Of a stretch of 64,000 nucleotides of DNA, positions 34,416 to 45,960 are shown piece after piece; positions within the stretch are counted from its first letter, which is position 1, and each line of letters begins with the position of its first letter. This DNA comes from Anas platyrhynchos (lineage: Eukaryota; Chordata; Aves; Anseriformes; Anatidae). The translations under genes were made by a program, and so were the position numbers. The stretch is from contig NC_092590.1 of NCBI RefSeq assembly GCF_047663525.1, positions 7,584,001-7,648,000 of the forward strand, read 5' to 3'. The notes beneath the pieces are model-generated. The model did no database searches. It saw nothing but the letters and a program-made list of their open reading frames with translations, and had not been told where the DNA came from.

Positions 34416-37400
34416 GCATTATCAAGAGATGAGTTGTAATATCAAGAGCCTAGTGCTTTTGGCTGGAAGGCAGCTTCTTAAGCAGCAAATTCATTGCACA
34501 ACTAATTAATCTTCCAGCTCAAATTCATCTGTCTGGCTTCTGCCTCACGCTCTACACAGCTGGCATCGAAGATGTCAGGGATTTACTCTCGCCGGACGCA
34601 GTTATGTATTGGTGTTGGTTAAGTTGTGGTTGATATGCTATGTTTGTTCCAGCATCGTTATTAAAACATTAAATTCAACAGCATTAAGTGCACAGTGCAA
34701 GTGTCACACACTTCTCAGGCACTACCACGTGCCTCTATCTCACCTCCAGCACCAGTGCCACTGTGCCCATGGTGACGCCCTCCCCTGACTCCCAATTTGC
34801 CTTCTAACCACCCCTAAGATCTTGTCTGTGTTTTACTGTTTTTAGGCAGACCTTCCGTAACAAGCACAACCAGCGGTGCTGCAGGAGCTTCGTGCAGCAG
34901 AGAGGGACAGATCCACCAGGAGAAGGGCAGAAAGGGAGCACCACTACTCCTGCAGCTCGCCCAGACAGCCTCAGCTGCTCCAAAGCATTTCCTTGAGTCT
35001 TGAAGAAGTCACCTATGGGAACCCATATATCTTAGATCAGATAAGAAAAGCAAAATAGACACAACAAATAAGTAGAAGTCAAGTGTTCTCTGAAAGGAAA
35101 AAACAGCCTTTTTCCTAAAAGGAGAGTCTCTGGCCTAGCTGACTACATTTTTATTAAGGCATCTATCTGCACTCACAGTTTGCATCCTCAGGAGGAAACG
35201 GGGCGAACACTCCGTGTCTTCGTGCCTCCTGTTTCGCTGTCAGCTGCTGGGTGCTCAGGCACAGCCGGCAGACAGCTCGTCCCCGCACCCAGCGGCTGGC
35301 AGGGCTCAACCACAAGGCACTGAGGCTGCCAAAAGCCTTTTTTTTTTTTTTTTTAAATGTTTTTGGAAAAGATGAATGGTTGGAGGCAGGAAATACGTTT
35401 TTAGTCTTTAGAGCACTTAGAGATAATTTGATTAGAAGTCTCTTCTCAGGCTAATTGAGCGTCTCTGTCTCTGATCCCCAGACACCCGCTGCAGGCAGGG
35501 CAGAACAACTACATCCTTTAGCCAGATGAGGAGAAAGCAAACAGCACCGCAGCTGGAATGACTCAGAAAGGTAACACACAAAGCCTGTGGGGCAGCAAAG
35601 AACAAACCCTGGGCGCCGTGTCTGCAGCACCTATGAAACAGCACCGTGTGCTTCCTCATGCCAGCACCTCAGCTTCACCCCAGCAGAGAAAAATACTAAC
35701 AACTAACAAAATCATTACATTTTGGACTGTCCATCTGTCTTCATTTTAAACCTGTTACATATATATTAAGAAATCTGCATAATTGTGTTGATTCAATTCT
35801 GTTTTGATCAAAGCACCTTGTTTTTCTGTGTGTGTTTGCTTGCAGTGCTGCCCACCTGCTTAGTACACCACACATCCAGAGGAATGCATGGCACTGAAAC
35901 CACAAAAGGCAGCTCCTTTCTATCTTCTGTGCTTTCACCTCTCATGCTTGTGAGATTTATCAACCCCATATCCACTGCTTAGGCCAGTTGTATCTATTTA
36001 ATCCCTACGTGATTCCTAACAAATGAATCTCTGCAGCTTCCAACCATTTACACCGCCTGTGAGTTCCCTTCAGTCATCAGGATCTTGACGGTACCAGGAA
36101 GCCTGAAAGCAAATTTACTATTTCAGGTACTGCTGTGTGAGTGCTCTTATCCCCCTGTCCCCTGAAACAATTCCTCCCCCACACACAACCCGAAAGGACA
36201 GTGGTCTTTCCCAGCACCCCAGCATATTCACACGGTGTCCTCATTATTAAACCCTTTCTTTTCAGGGGTGAAAGTGCTGTGACAACACCAAAACAAGCTG
36301 TCAAACCCATAGCCATGGTGCAAAAGCAGTTAACCACAAGGAGAGAAGCCCTTGCCTGGTCTCCGCACCCACTGGTGTAACACGAACACAAACCATCACT
36401 GGGAGAATGGACTTAAAAACTGTTGGTTTTTTTTGTTGTTTTTTTTTTGTTTGTTTTGTTTTGTTTTGTTTTTTAAAGGAACCAGACATTAATTGTCCTT
36501 GCTCAAGAAGCAGGGCCCTTTGCAACCATTTCCCCAGAGAAATGTGATCTCTGCGTGGTTTATTACCTTACGATGCTGATGGGTGCAGAAAAATGAGACT
36601 GAGAGCAGCCGGCTGCAGGTAAATAATTAACCACTGCAATAATGTCAGCCTACTCCTCAGCTTCATTCTCCTTAACTATGCTTTGATCTTCCCCACAGGG
36701 CTGAAGCGGGTAGCGTATCTTATTCAGCAACACAGGTGTATTCTCCCAACTGGATGCACACAGATCCTGCCAGAAGACTAAAACAGAGTTAATCCAAGGT
36801 GAATTCCAGTCACTCCTCCTGTCTGTTCAGATAAGGCATCGCCGGGATGTTTGTTTGCTCTGCTCTTGTTGCTTCAGGAATTTCAGCTCCCCACGTCAGG
36901 AAAAAAAAAAATTGCTCTGTCTGCGAGCTGAGAGGGAGAACGATTCTTAGTCTTCAAAATTACTTGGAGGAGACAGAGGGCTGACATTTTGCAGCTTCGG
37001 ATCAGCCAGATATAGACCAGGGCAGGGAGGAACAGACATGGAAAAAGTCATCCAACTCCAGGCCCCTGGGGCTATGGGCTAAGGCCAGCAGCAAGCACAG
37101 AGCAGCCCAGATTTCTGCAGCTCCCAGAGGATGCCCCCGAGTCCTGGCAGCACCCACAGCTCCACAGGGCAGGGATTACAGCACCTCTGACCTCTGCTCA
37201 GCACGGGGAGCTGCAGCCTGACAGCCCCGCTCGCGGCAAGGACGGGCATTCTGCAGCTGCAGCCAGAACATGAAGCAAAACATCCTGAGTACAACCAGTG
37301 AATAACAGGGCTCATAGCTGGAAAAGGTTTAAAACAAAGCTCGAGACTCCGTTTTCCATTGCAACCTGGGCGAAATTAGGAACTTCATCTACTTCATTGG

Positions 37401-40400
37401 CATCAAAAGAAGCTGACTTTCCTTCAGTTTTGAAGAAACTCTGATCTTTGTAGTTGACAAAACTCAAAAGTTTGGTGCTGAAACTTCTCCTCCTCCGAGA
37501 CAACACCTTCTGCATTCAGCCAAGTCAACCTTTAACTTCGGTCAACACATCTGACCAAGGTAAAAACCAAACTCCCAGTCCCAGAACTCAATCAGACCCA
37601 CCAGCTACGCACAGATGGGCACACTTTCCAAATTCCTGTGCTATTTTTTTTCATCTCTCAGGAATTGTTTATCTACAGGACATGAATCTCAGTTCTCAGG
37701 AAACAACGTCACATCTCCTTGGCTATAAAAGCCTGGAAAAAACACAACCCAAATGCACCTCAAGGGCTCAAGTAACAGTGGAAGGCAGATACACAGAGCC
37801 ACTGCATTTTGTGTAGAAAGTAAGTACCTGATGTTTTTGGCAAGTTGTGACCTTATGAAAACACATACACACAAAATACTCAAGAAGGCTGAGCTAAGTT
37901 CCCTACAAACACACAGTAAAAGGACTCTGGTAAATCTCTCAAATGAGAAAATCTGCAGCTTCTTGAGAAAACAGCGCCTTGAGGGAGCTGCAGCAGCTTA
38001 CACCAAACACCCCTCTGAGAGAGTTTTCCTGGAGTGCTGAAGAACATCTGAATTGGCTTACTAACACTAGCAAATGGGGAAAAAAGTATCTAATTAGCAA
38101 CAAGTGAGTAATACAGACACAGAACAATGTTTACGATGTGCCATCACGGGAGAAAAACACAAGGGAAAGAGCAGTCCCAATCTCTTTGACACCAACATAT
38201 TTTGCTGCAATCTGCTTTTGTAGCGTGCCAGCTCCACGAGGGAGCATTTGCTACGGATTCATGAGCATACTGAAAAAGCTCTTTTATCACTTGTTCTGTG
38301 GGTCTGCAGAGCACAAGAGGCCGATCAGGCTCTGTACTTGTTTTCCCCATGTCTGCATTTTACTTCCCCTCAGAATCACACAATTGAAGTCCAGTTCAAT
38401 ACCTGCCTTCTTCCGAGTCTACTTGTTGCAGCCGGAGTCTCTGAAGCAACCTGCCAACTTCTCACGTTTAAGCAGAGGCATCAAGGCTACAAAACAGTGA
38501 TTTAAACTAACAGGGATGGCCTGAACAGTTCTGCACTTAGGAGGGGAGATAAAGACCCCAGAGAACGTGTTGTACAGAGCAGAGCACAGTGCTACAAGCC
38601 AGGACCCATGCAGACAAACTGCTCGCTAAATACAGAGAGTTTGGGCTAAACACGATGGTCCAGCACTTCTGTTCTTTCACCATCACCTCTGAATAAGCAT
38701 TTTTGTTCAACATTTCCCTCCCTCTGAGTACGTGCTGCCGGGGTTCAAGCATATTTTCCTCAACTTGAGTTTTTCCTGCCCGTCTGACCGCTGCCACAAA
38801 GCCCCGAGTATTTTCGTAACGCTCAGCCCCTCGAGTCGCAGGACCACACAGCAGGCTCGCTCACTGATACAGAGCTTCCTCCAAACCCTAGAAACCATGA
38901 GGAAAACCATAAAAGCCTAAGGGCTTGACTTCTAAGTGTTACACAGCATCCAAAGTTATCAGCATATGAATGATCAACATGAACCTTTTTGTTTCAGGCT
39001 GGTAATAACTCCTGATAGCATCTACCTTATTATGTAGCTTCGTGCAGCTACCTGCTGCACTACAGCTAGGAATATCCCCGATCATCATACATGTAGGAAT
39101 ATCACACGCTGCCAAAATGCGTGCCACGAGCATGCGCACCGTGATGCCTGGATAGCTCGGGGTTCACTTAAAAACAGCCTTGGAGGATGCACAAACACGG
39201 ATCCGGGATCCAACCAGCAGCATGAGAGACCAAGCAGGAAGGTGTGAACTAAAATAAAGCTCACACCTAACACAGGCACCATGGGGGTTTAATCCTGGGG
39301 GTTACCTCGCACAGAAGCTCCTCACGAAGGATCCCTGATGCTTAATTCAGTGCCTCCTGTCACACTCGTGGCCAGGGCGGGTGAGATGCACTTACTCTCG
39401 GTTCTGGCAGCAGCAGAAAACAGATTGCTTGAGACCACAGGCTGCTGCGCCTCAGTTCTCTCCCAGACCAGATTTAGCAGACTTCCTGCTTTTAGTTAAA
39501 AATCTTAGTGGGAGTCAAGACCCTTGACCAGCAGCGCTCAGTGGATTCAGCATTACTATCCTCGGGCACAGCCAGATCGTGACTTCAGCTCTCGTATAGC
39601 ATTTATTGTGCCCCTGGTGCAGGAAGCTAACTCCCATGTTCAGGCATTGCATTTCTGTTACAGGTGTGTTTCATCCACCAGGCTGGTGTTGTTGTAGCCG
39701 TGTTTTCCTTTCACTCTTTGCAATCTCTCCCCTCACCTTCATCTTCTTTCCTTCTTCTGGGCAAGGCAGAAACAGGATCTGCAGAAAAGGAAACTGAGCT
39801 ACCCTGTGGTTACACAGTGGCTTTGTCATCTCCTACCAATTTTCGGGCGGTTTAATCCATCTTCGCTTACTGCAATTAACTTAAAATTTGCCCATTCACA
39901 AACACGCCTGTTCAACCAGGTACACCAGGCTAGCCAAAACCTCGGCCCCACTTCTGGGCAAGGAAAACCTTCAGCACCCAGCCTACAGCACCAAACCTTC
40001 AGCACCCAGGTTCAAGAAGCAAGCGAAGGACATCAAGCAACATGAGAACGTACCGAGAATGGGACAGGTCTCAGAAACAAACAAACAAAAAAACACTTGC
40101 AAAAACCACAGCAACGTTATTCTGTGAACACTGTGGTACAGCAGGTCACACACAACAGGTAGGTGAGCATTCCCCCCACGGAGAACAACCCAGAGGAGAG
40201 CAGTCTGACCAAACTGATTTCCTTACGACACACAGCATTTGGTTTGCCAGAAGAGTAATGCAATTTCTCCTCCACTCGGGCAAATACGTTTAAAGATGCT
40301 TTTGAGATCTCCAAATCGACCTCGTGGTCTCTCGCTCTACTCTTAAGCAACAGCAGGGAGATGCTGGGAGGATGAAATCGCTGCCTGCACTGCAAACTGA

Positions 40401-43400
40401 CAACACATCTCTCGTATGCAGTTAATTTATTCCCTCTCCATCTGACCAGAACATGAAGACTGAAGTCATTTTGATCTCAAATGACCAGACAGTAAATGCG
40501 AAGATAATTGCTTCAAAATTGTTTCTCTGAAGGAAAAAAAAAGTAAGTTATGATCTTGCCTGTGCATAATGCACTCAGCGTTTCTGCCCTTTTTGAAGAC
40601 TGTGCTCGTCGCGATAAACACCAGTCTCAAAAGCCGAAGTTTCCTGTTTTCACAGTGAACAACTTTTTCTGGTTTCAGTCTGGGGGAGGACTAAACGTTT
40701 CCTCACCAGCAGCAGAGGTCGTGCCCTCCGGCCACCACCACACAAGCCCATAGCTGTTTATCCACGTCTGCCCAGCCTGCTGACGTGTGCCACGTCCTCA
40801 CAGAGCACGAGCCTGGTGAAGAATTGGTTTATGGACCAAAAAGGGTTTAACCTTCAGCAGGCAAGCAGCCAGCCATGTCCACTTTAATTCCTATTGCTGT
40901 CTTCAGCTCTAGTGTTACACCACTCTAACGTGAGGGATTTACTCTGCTACTGATGGACCTGACCTTCAAGAGCCTAAATCCGTAATTTCCCAGCACTTGG
41001 GGATCGTGGACTTTGGGTCAAGCGTGCCCCGTATGGCCATCTATCCTCAGAGCCATCGGGCTCCAAAGCCCTCGTAAAGCGGCTCAGTTACAGGCAGGAC
41101 TTAAGGCAGAGCTGGTCTGGCAAACACCAAGCACATCGGGGACAGCACGCAGCACCTGCACTGGATGCAATTTCAGGATGAGCCAGGACACACGGGTCAG
41201 CCGAGGACAGAAAAGGTCAGAGCACGGAACAGGCACGCCTGGAAACCGCCCGCTTCCCGGCCTCCCTACGCAAGTTCACAGAACAAAGAGCTCAAATTAA
41301 TCGACGCTGGGCTCGCCGCTTCAGCCCGGGACACGGTGAGCAGCTGTAAGCCTGGCAGAACTGATCTCACAACAAAGCCACCTCTTCCCCTTGAAAACCT
41401 CATCGCCGAGGTCTTTACCAGCGTCCTGGCTGAAGACAAGGCACATGCAGAGAACCTCTCCCTCCTTTCGCCTTTCTGGAAAAGAGCAAAAGAGAGAAGT
41501 AAGCAACCCAGAGCGACAGCTGGTGCTAGATGCCCTTAGCAGAGACCTCCCATCATCAACACCGTACTCCAAGGAGGCCCCGAAGTGACAGCGACCCTCC
41601 TCCAGGCTCAGAAGAGCTTGCTGCCTTCTCACCTGCCTGCAACAGCCTTCCTGCCAATGAAAACCCTAAGGAGAAGTTCACCTCACCACAAAGAAGCAAA
41701 CCCAAACCAAAACAGCCAAACAAAAAACCATCAATCCCTTTCCTTTCTCTCCCACCCCTTCAGTAATGAAGATATTACGAGCTCTGGAACAGGCTCTCAC
41801 TTTTTGACCTTTAAGCTTTAAAACAAATTAAAAAAAAAAAAACAAACACACCAGAGCACCAAAAGCAAAACAAGCACTATTACAAGCGAGTGATACTCCT
41901 AAAACACACACGGCTTTTGTAAACAGCATTAAGTCCTCAGTGCTTTCACGGTGATTTGTGGTAAACCTCCAGAGCACCCAAGACATTTGCAGAGCAATTT
42001 TCTCAGACATCCTCCAGAGGTTCAGTATCAGGTTGTTTCCCCGTACAGAAAAACCTGACAGCAAAGCCTTGCTCGGGGTGCCAGAAGGAACAGCACCGGC
42101 CTCGGGTGATCCTCACCCCACAAGGGGTGAGAATTCACACACGGTTCCTGCACTGCTGGGATTATGGCAGCACCCATAAGGTTCCTGACCAGAAAGCAAA
42201 GTTTGGATCACGACGCAAACTTTTGTTGTTGAAAGGGGAGGAAAGACAGGGAAAGATACGCCCAGCAGCCACGAATTATTCCCGTTCTTGGCTTCAATTA
42301 TACCTCAATTTCCGAAGGGCCTGCGTAGGCTGCAAATACACAGCAAGGACTTGAAGCACACTGCAGTGAGATACTCAGCCGCACAGCGCAGTCGATGATA
42401 AATCCACTCCGGTAGCTGCCTGTGATGCCCCGGGGTGGCTGCCTTGGCAGATCCCAACAGAGCAAAAGAGAAGGGGTAAAAGGAAAAACACGGGAAAAAA
42501 AGGAAAGGGACATTTCAAATCATTCCGTGGCTGTTTGGACACATCTAGAGCATTACTCCCAGCGCTGCCTAAAACCTAAGGACAAACTGGAAATGTTTAA
42601 TGCTCGAAGTGGTATGGTAATTTGGGGGTAAACAAGGACAACTAAAAGTTATTAAAAGGAAGACCAGGAAAATGTTAGACCCAGTCTGAAGAACGGGGCA
42701 GTCGACAAACTTATCAGCTGAATGCATTAAAAGAAACATTTTTGACAGATATGGATGGCGCTGGGAACTGACAAAACAAGAACAAAAAGCTCCCTGGCCT
42801 GCTTTTTTGCAGATGAACAAGCACAATGGCTCTCCAACAGGCTGCAGTTTGCCACTAGGAAGAAATTTTTCCTCAGCAACAAGCACAGGCGATATCCTAA
42901 CTCAGGAAGGAAGCAAATGCCCAACACTTCTCACCGATGCGTTTGCGAGTGAACCTGGTTTTAAGCCAGGACGGCCAGCACAGGCTGCATCTCCCACGGC
43001 TGCAGAGCATCCCCGGTGCTGCTGGCAGCCTGCTGCAGGTCCCCACTGCACGAACTGAACTGCGAGCCTCATGCATAGGAACGGCCAGAAAAAGCAACAC
43101 AATTTTAGTTTCCCTGCAGTGCCGAGTTTAAGTAGATCAGCTTAAAAAGAAAAAAAAAAAAAAAAGTAAGTAAATCAGCCCCTGCAATGTTGTCTGGCTT
43201 GAACTGTTCATGAAAAGACAAGGAAAAATGGCAATTTCAAGCTCGATCCTGTGTTAACACATCCACTCTCCGTCGTGGCGTGGTGAGAGGCACTCCTCCT
43301 CGCCGAGAGCCGTGGCCTCGGCGTGTTTCTCTGAGCACAGCACGAGCAGCGGGAGTTAAAACCTGCAAGCCAAGTGGGAAGCGAAACAGCTGGCAACCCC

Positions 43401-45723
43401 TGGGTCTCGCCACATACCAAATAACTGCAGCATTACAAATCTGGGACTCCACCAAAACGAACCGCATCCTGCTGGGAATAATATTATGGGTAGTAACACC
43501 GAGGGCTGCCCAAAGAACACAACAACACGCCGCACTTTGCTGGAAGAACTACGTGCCTGTATAAATACCCAACGCTTCTCAGAAAGATAAAAAAGGCGTG
43601 TACTCAAATCAAACCACACAACCGAAAATTCAACTTTATAAAATTAAGTGGAATTCGCACAAACATTGCTCTGAAAGCAGAGCAGCTAATCAGAGCTGTC
43701 AGAGGTGTGGATTTTGTTTAAGTACTGAGCTGAGAAGACGACAGTGGAGAATCCCACTCTTTAGGATAGGAATCCCTGCTTTTACAGAAAAATTAAAAGC
43801 AAATCCGGCACTCTAAAGTGGTTCATTTGTCCCCAGGGCAGCTTATTTATTAGTCAAAACCAGAGCACACAGACACGCCGTGTACTTACGCACCTGCTTG
43901 TCAGCACGGTACCAGCTGAGCACCCACCTTGGCAGCATGTGAGGACCAGCCCTGTGAGGAGCATCACCTCCAGCTCTGCAAGTGGAAACCCCCAGATGGT
44001 GCCACCAGCAGGTATCTGGGCAAACCGATCCCCATCATGGGGCACGATCCCTGTTATGGGTCACAGGGCCATGGATGGCACCAGCACACACCGAGGGCAA
44101 AGGCAACAAGCAACCAAGCTCTGCTCTCCTGAGCTGACCACAGGAGCTCCAACCTCTCCTTCCAGAGCTGGAGGCAAAACACTTCTTCAACTGAATGATG
44201 ATGATGAACAGGAGAACTAGCAACGCACACGAGCAAATATAACCCCCCAGAAAAAGCTAAACAAGCACAGTAACGCTTTTCCACTAGCTTGAAGTTACAA
44301 CTACAGATCCATTTAATTGATCCATTCAATTACAAATCCATTTAATTTTTATACTAACACTTTTTTTTTTTTTTTAAGTGCCTTAACTGTTCTGCAGAGA
44401 CATATTCACAAATTAGAAAGGCACCCAAAGATGAAAACAGGAAGGGGCAAAGTCAGTAAACGTGCTTCGTCATCTACCATGCTAATGGCTCTGTAGAAAA
44501 GTTGGAACTCTGGGCTGCACACATAAGAAGCAGGCTATATTAATACATTCCCAACACTTCTACTTTAGGAATGAACAAAATCTCCTATTTAACATTTTTA
44601 TTTTCCAAATTAGAGTTTTCCTTGACGCTACCACACCCTCTCCCTAGCCTAGAAAAGCAGCATACAAATTTAATTCCTGAATCACGTCGATGTCAAGTTC
44701 CACCCTGGTAAGTCACAGAGCTCTTCGCTTTTCTGCTACTTCCTATACCAGCAGGAGTGCCAAATCAAGCACTTTTCCTCCTCCTCCTCCTCTCCTTTTT
44801 GGTGCATCTTCTGGAGCTTTCAGCCTCATTTTGGAGACCTCGAAAAGCATGAAGCTGGCCTGCAAAGCGGTACCCCGGGGAAGTTCGGGGTGATGCACTG
44901 GCTGTGTAACGCCAGAGCATGCTGAATGGCAGCGTTAATGCCCTCTCTGATGTTTTTAGCACTCTGTGTTTGAGCCGTAGGCGATGCAGGAGGTCACACC
45001 AGCATTTATTTTAATTTCCTTCCTTCAGCGCCCTCATAACCGCGCGTGCCAAACCTGAGGGCAGCCATTCAGGTTAGCGGAGCACGGGCAGGTTAAGGCT
45101 ATGGGATCCCACAGACGGATTCCTGAGCAGGGTTTCTGCTCCATCTCTCACCACGAAGCTCTCCCAGGAGCTCGATGCGACCCTTGGGTGGGTTGTGGAC
45201 GGGACAGGGATGCATCGCGCTGTGTTTATCGCAGCCACATCTTCCAGCGCCCTGAGGGTGGCTGCTATTAAAAACAATCCCCACGGGTTAAACCACGTTC
45301 CCTCCGGGCGTGCAACCACACGGGCCTTCCGCACCCCCTGGGCGCTGTGAAGTCGCAGCAAACTTTTATTTTCCTCGCTTTCCCCTACCTGCTGGGGCTG
45401 CCCGAGCCCAGCGAGCCACAGCCCCGAGCCCTTCACGCAGCCAACTTCCACCACAACGCCTGGCCAGGACCGGGCAGCGCCGCTCCGAGCAAGCAACCAC
45501 CACCGGCTCGACCCTCCCCGGGCTCCCCCAGCGCCCCAAATCCCCCGTCCGAGCCCCTGAGAGCCGGGGGGGAGGCAGGAGAGAGGCAGGAGAGAGGCGG
45601 GGGAAGCCCAGCCCGTGCCCGCCGCCCGCCCGCCCCGCTCACCTGAGGCGCGGGCATGGGCGCCAAGCCCCCCGCCAGCAGCCGGCGACGCCGCTCGCCG
45701 CTCCGCAGCGCCCGCCCCAGCAT
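18660..45723 (-). CDS. MCUB: MCUB (CCDC109B), regulatory subunit of the mitochondrial calcium uniporter (eight coding exons)
   Basis: Exons in transcript order are 45643-45723, 26102-26180, 25635-25805, 22197-22301, 21829-21989, 20812-21015, 19534-19650 and 18660-18737, encoding 331 aa (human 336). MCUb joins MCU oligomers in the inner mitochondrial membrane and reduces calcium uptake. The N-terminus is arginine-rich (RSGERRRRLLAGG), as in a mitochondrial targeting peptide. The matrix N-terminal domain covers about 50-145. Coiled coil 1 is at about 150-199, TM1 at about 214-236, the DIME pore motif (WDIME) at 240-244 and TM2 at about 246-264, followed by a second coiled coil. Trp232 and Val237 in ALAWLTWWVYSWDIME are the two substitutions that set MCUb apart from MCU (Arg and Glu there), which makes the paralogue call secure. 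Intron 1 is 19.5 kb. Confidence 0.96.
19534..19650 (-). CDS. MCUB: MCUB coding exon 7
   Basis: Acceptor tcaccag, donor cagag|gtattt. Encodes DYLYPDVKDRQFLHYFYRKS and KAKRFNVEQYNKLKEDVAE, the segment after TM2 leading into the C-terminal coiled coil. Confidence 0.95.
20544..20623 (+). repeat. 32-bp tandem repeat in MCUB intron 6
   Basis: Two and a half units, 20544-20575, 20576-20607 and 20608-20623. Each unit is built from ttctag/ttctgt submotifs. Confidence 0.88.
20812..21015 (-). CDS. MCUB: MCUB coding exon 6 (TM1, DIME motif, TM2)
   Basis: Acceptor ctccctag, donor aaacag|gtgagt. 68 codons cover both membrane helices and the pore loop WDIMEPVTYF. Carries MCUb-type Trp232 and Val237, while TM2 reads FITYGSAMAFYAYFVLTK. 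Confidence 0.97.
21829..21989 (-). CDS. MCUB: MCUB coding exon 5
   Basis: Acceptor cccttcag, donor gaacag|gttgga, a weaker GTTGGA donor. Encodes EMEDVKSLIHRLFVALHLED and the coiled-coil segment ending LKEQLMPLEQ. Confidence 0.95.
22197..22301 (-). CDS. MCUB: MCUB coding exon 4
   Basis: Acceptor atccgcag, donor aaaag|gtaaga. Encodes DGSKVSDATLMEVLLRNDF and KLLINGTAYSVSPPVK, the rest of the matrix domain. Confidence 0.96.
24960..24994. repeat. Perfect 35-bp palindrome in MCUB intron 4
   Basis: Arms of 17 nt (ccagaaataaccacttc and its exact reverse complement) around a single central T. On either strand this would be a long stem with almost no loop. Confidence 0.92.
25635..25805 (-). CDS. MCUB: MCUB coding exon 3
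   Basis: Acceptor ctcccag, donor aacag|gtatct. Encodes VTINYRHGLPVITLTLPTR and then RERCQFAVKPMVATVGAFL through KAEVFTT, start of the matrix N-terminal domain. Confidence 0.96.
26102..26180 (-). CDS. MCUB: MCUB coding exon 2
   Basis: Encodes (Q)VQLWRQTRTWARREGARYS and TLVPSD, with the conserved ending YSTxVPxDE. The acceptor is a tandem tgcagcag, so the first CAG may be exon or intron. Donor gatg|gtaaga. Confidence 0.88.
27115..27163. repeat. (TA)n microsatellite
   Basis: A run of about 12 TA units followed by a second shorter TA run. It lies in MCUB intron 1, in a strongly AT-rich zone from about 26935. Confidence 0.9.
34345..34415 (+). repeat. Uninterrupted (AAT)n microsatellite
   Basis: About 71 bp of perfect AAT repeat, roughly 23 units, in MCUB intron 1. 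An open frame through it reads as polyasparagine but is not a gene. Confidence 0.97.
36424..36475. repeat. T-rich (GTTTT)n tract
   Basis: Simple T-rich sequence with four regular GTTTT units, in MCUB intron 1. Confidence 0.85.
45643..45723 (-). CDS. MCUB: MCUB coding exon 1
   Basis: Encodes 27 aa, Met-Leu-Gly to PMPAPQ, with donor cag|gtgagc in phase 0. The chosen ATG has G at -3. An in-frame GTG lies two codons upstream. The open frame continues past the donor into intron, so the splice is inferred from family structure. Confidence 0.85.
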
Positions 45724-45732
45724 CGCCACAGC

Positions 45733-45792
45733 CTTCCTCCTCCTCCTCCTCCTCCTCCTCCTCCTCCTCCTCCTCCTCTTCTTCTTCTTCCA
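45733..45792 (-). repeat. (GGA)n/(GAA)n purine tract in the MCUB leader
   Basis: On the + strand about 15 CCT units followed by about four CTT units. On the coding strand it is an unbroken polypurine tract of about 58 nt ending about 10 nt before the MCUB ATG. Confidence 0.92.
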
Positions 45793-45960
45793 GCTCCGCC
45801 GTGGGCGTTGCCGCCGGGGCTGGGCGGCGGTGGGGCTCGGCGCCCTTCCCCTTCCCGCCGGGGAGGAGGCGGCGGAGGGCGGCTCCTCGCTGAGGGAGCT
45901 CCTACCACAACCCCTTCACCCTACGGGTTTGGGGTGCTGTAGGGTTTAGCCCCCCGCCCT

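Larger units (their letters stand above)
26181..45642 (-). other. MCUB: MCUB intron 1 (19.5 kb), no exon recognised
   Basis: About 30% of the window. I found no conserved coding exon and no intact mobile element on either strand. It contains a (TA)n tract near 27115-27163, an (AAT)n tract at 34345-34415, a G run at about 31450-31460, a T run at about 35339-35354 and a (GTTTT)n tract at about 36449-36473. Many open frames of 60-135 codons look like chance in moderately GC-rich DNA. Confidence 0.6.
45270..45960 (-). promoter_or_regulatory. MCUB: CpG-rich promoter and first exon of MCUB
   Basis: A dense GC- and CpG-rich island covers the MCUB start codon at 45723, the 5' leader and the first part of intron 1. 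The transcription start is probably between about 45800 and 45960. No TATA box seen on the minus strand. Confidence 0.7.

Noticed and set aside
34291-34509. A frame encoding a long polyasparagine run
   Set aside because: It is a translation of the (AAT)n microsatellite.
42840-42905. A possible CR1 fragment (gccactaggaagaaattttt)
   Set aside because: Only one short block resembles CR1, and neither flank continues the CR1 pattern.
45310-45942. A 210-codon + strand open frame rich in Pro, Arg and Ser across the MCUB promoter
   Set aside because: It lies antisense to MCUB exon 1 in a CpG island, where stops are rare, and its polyproline stretch is only the CCT microsatellite.
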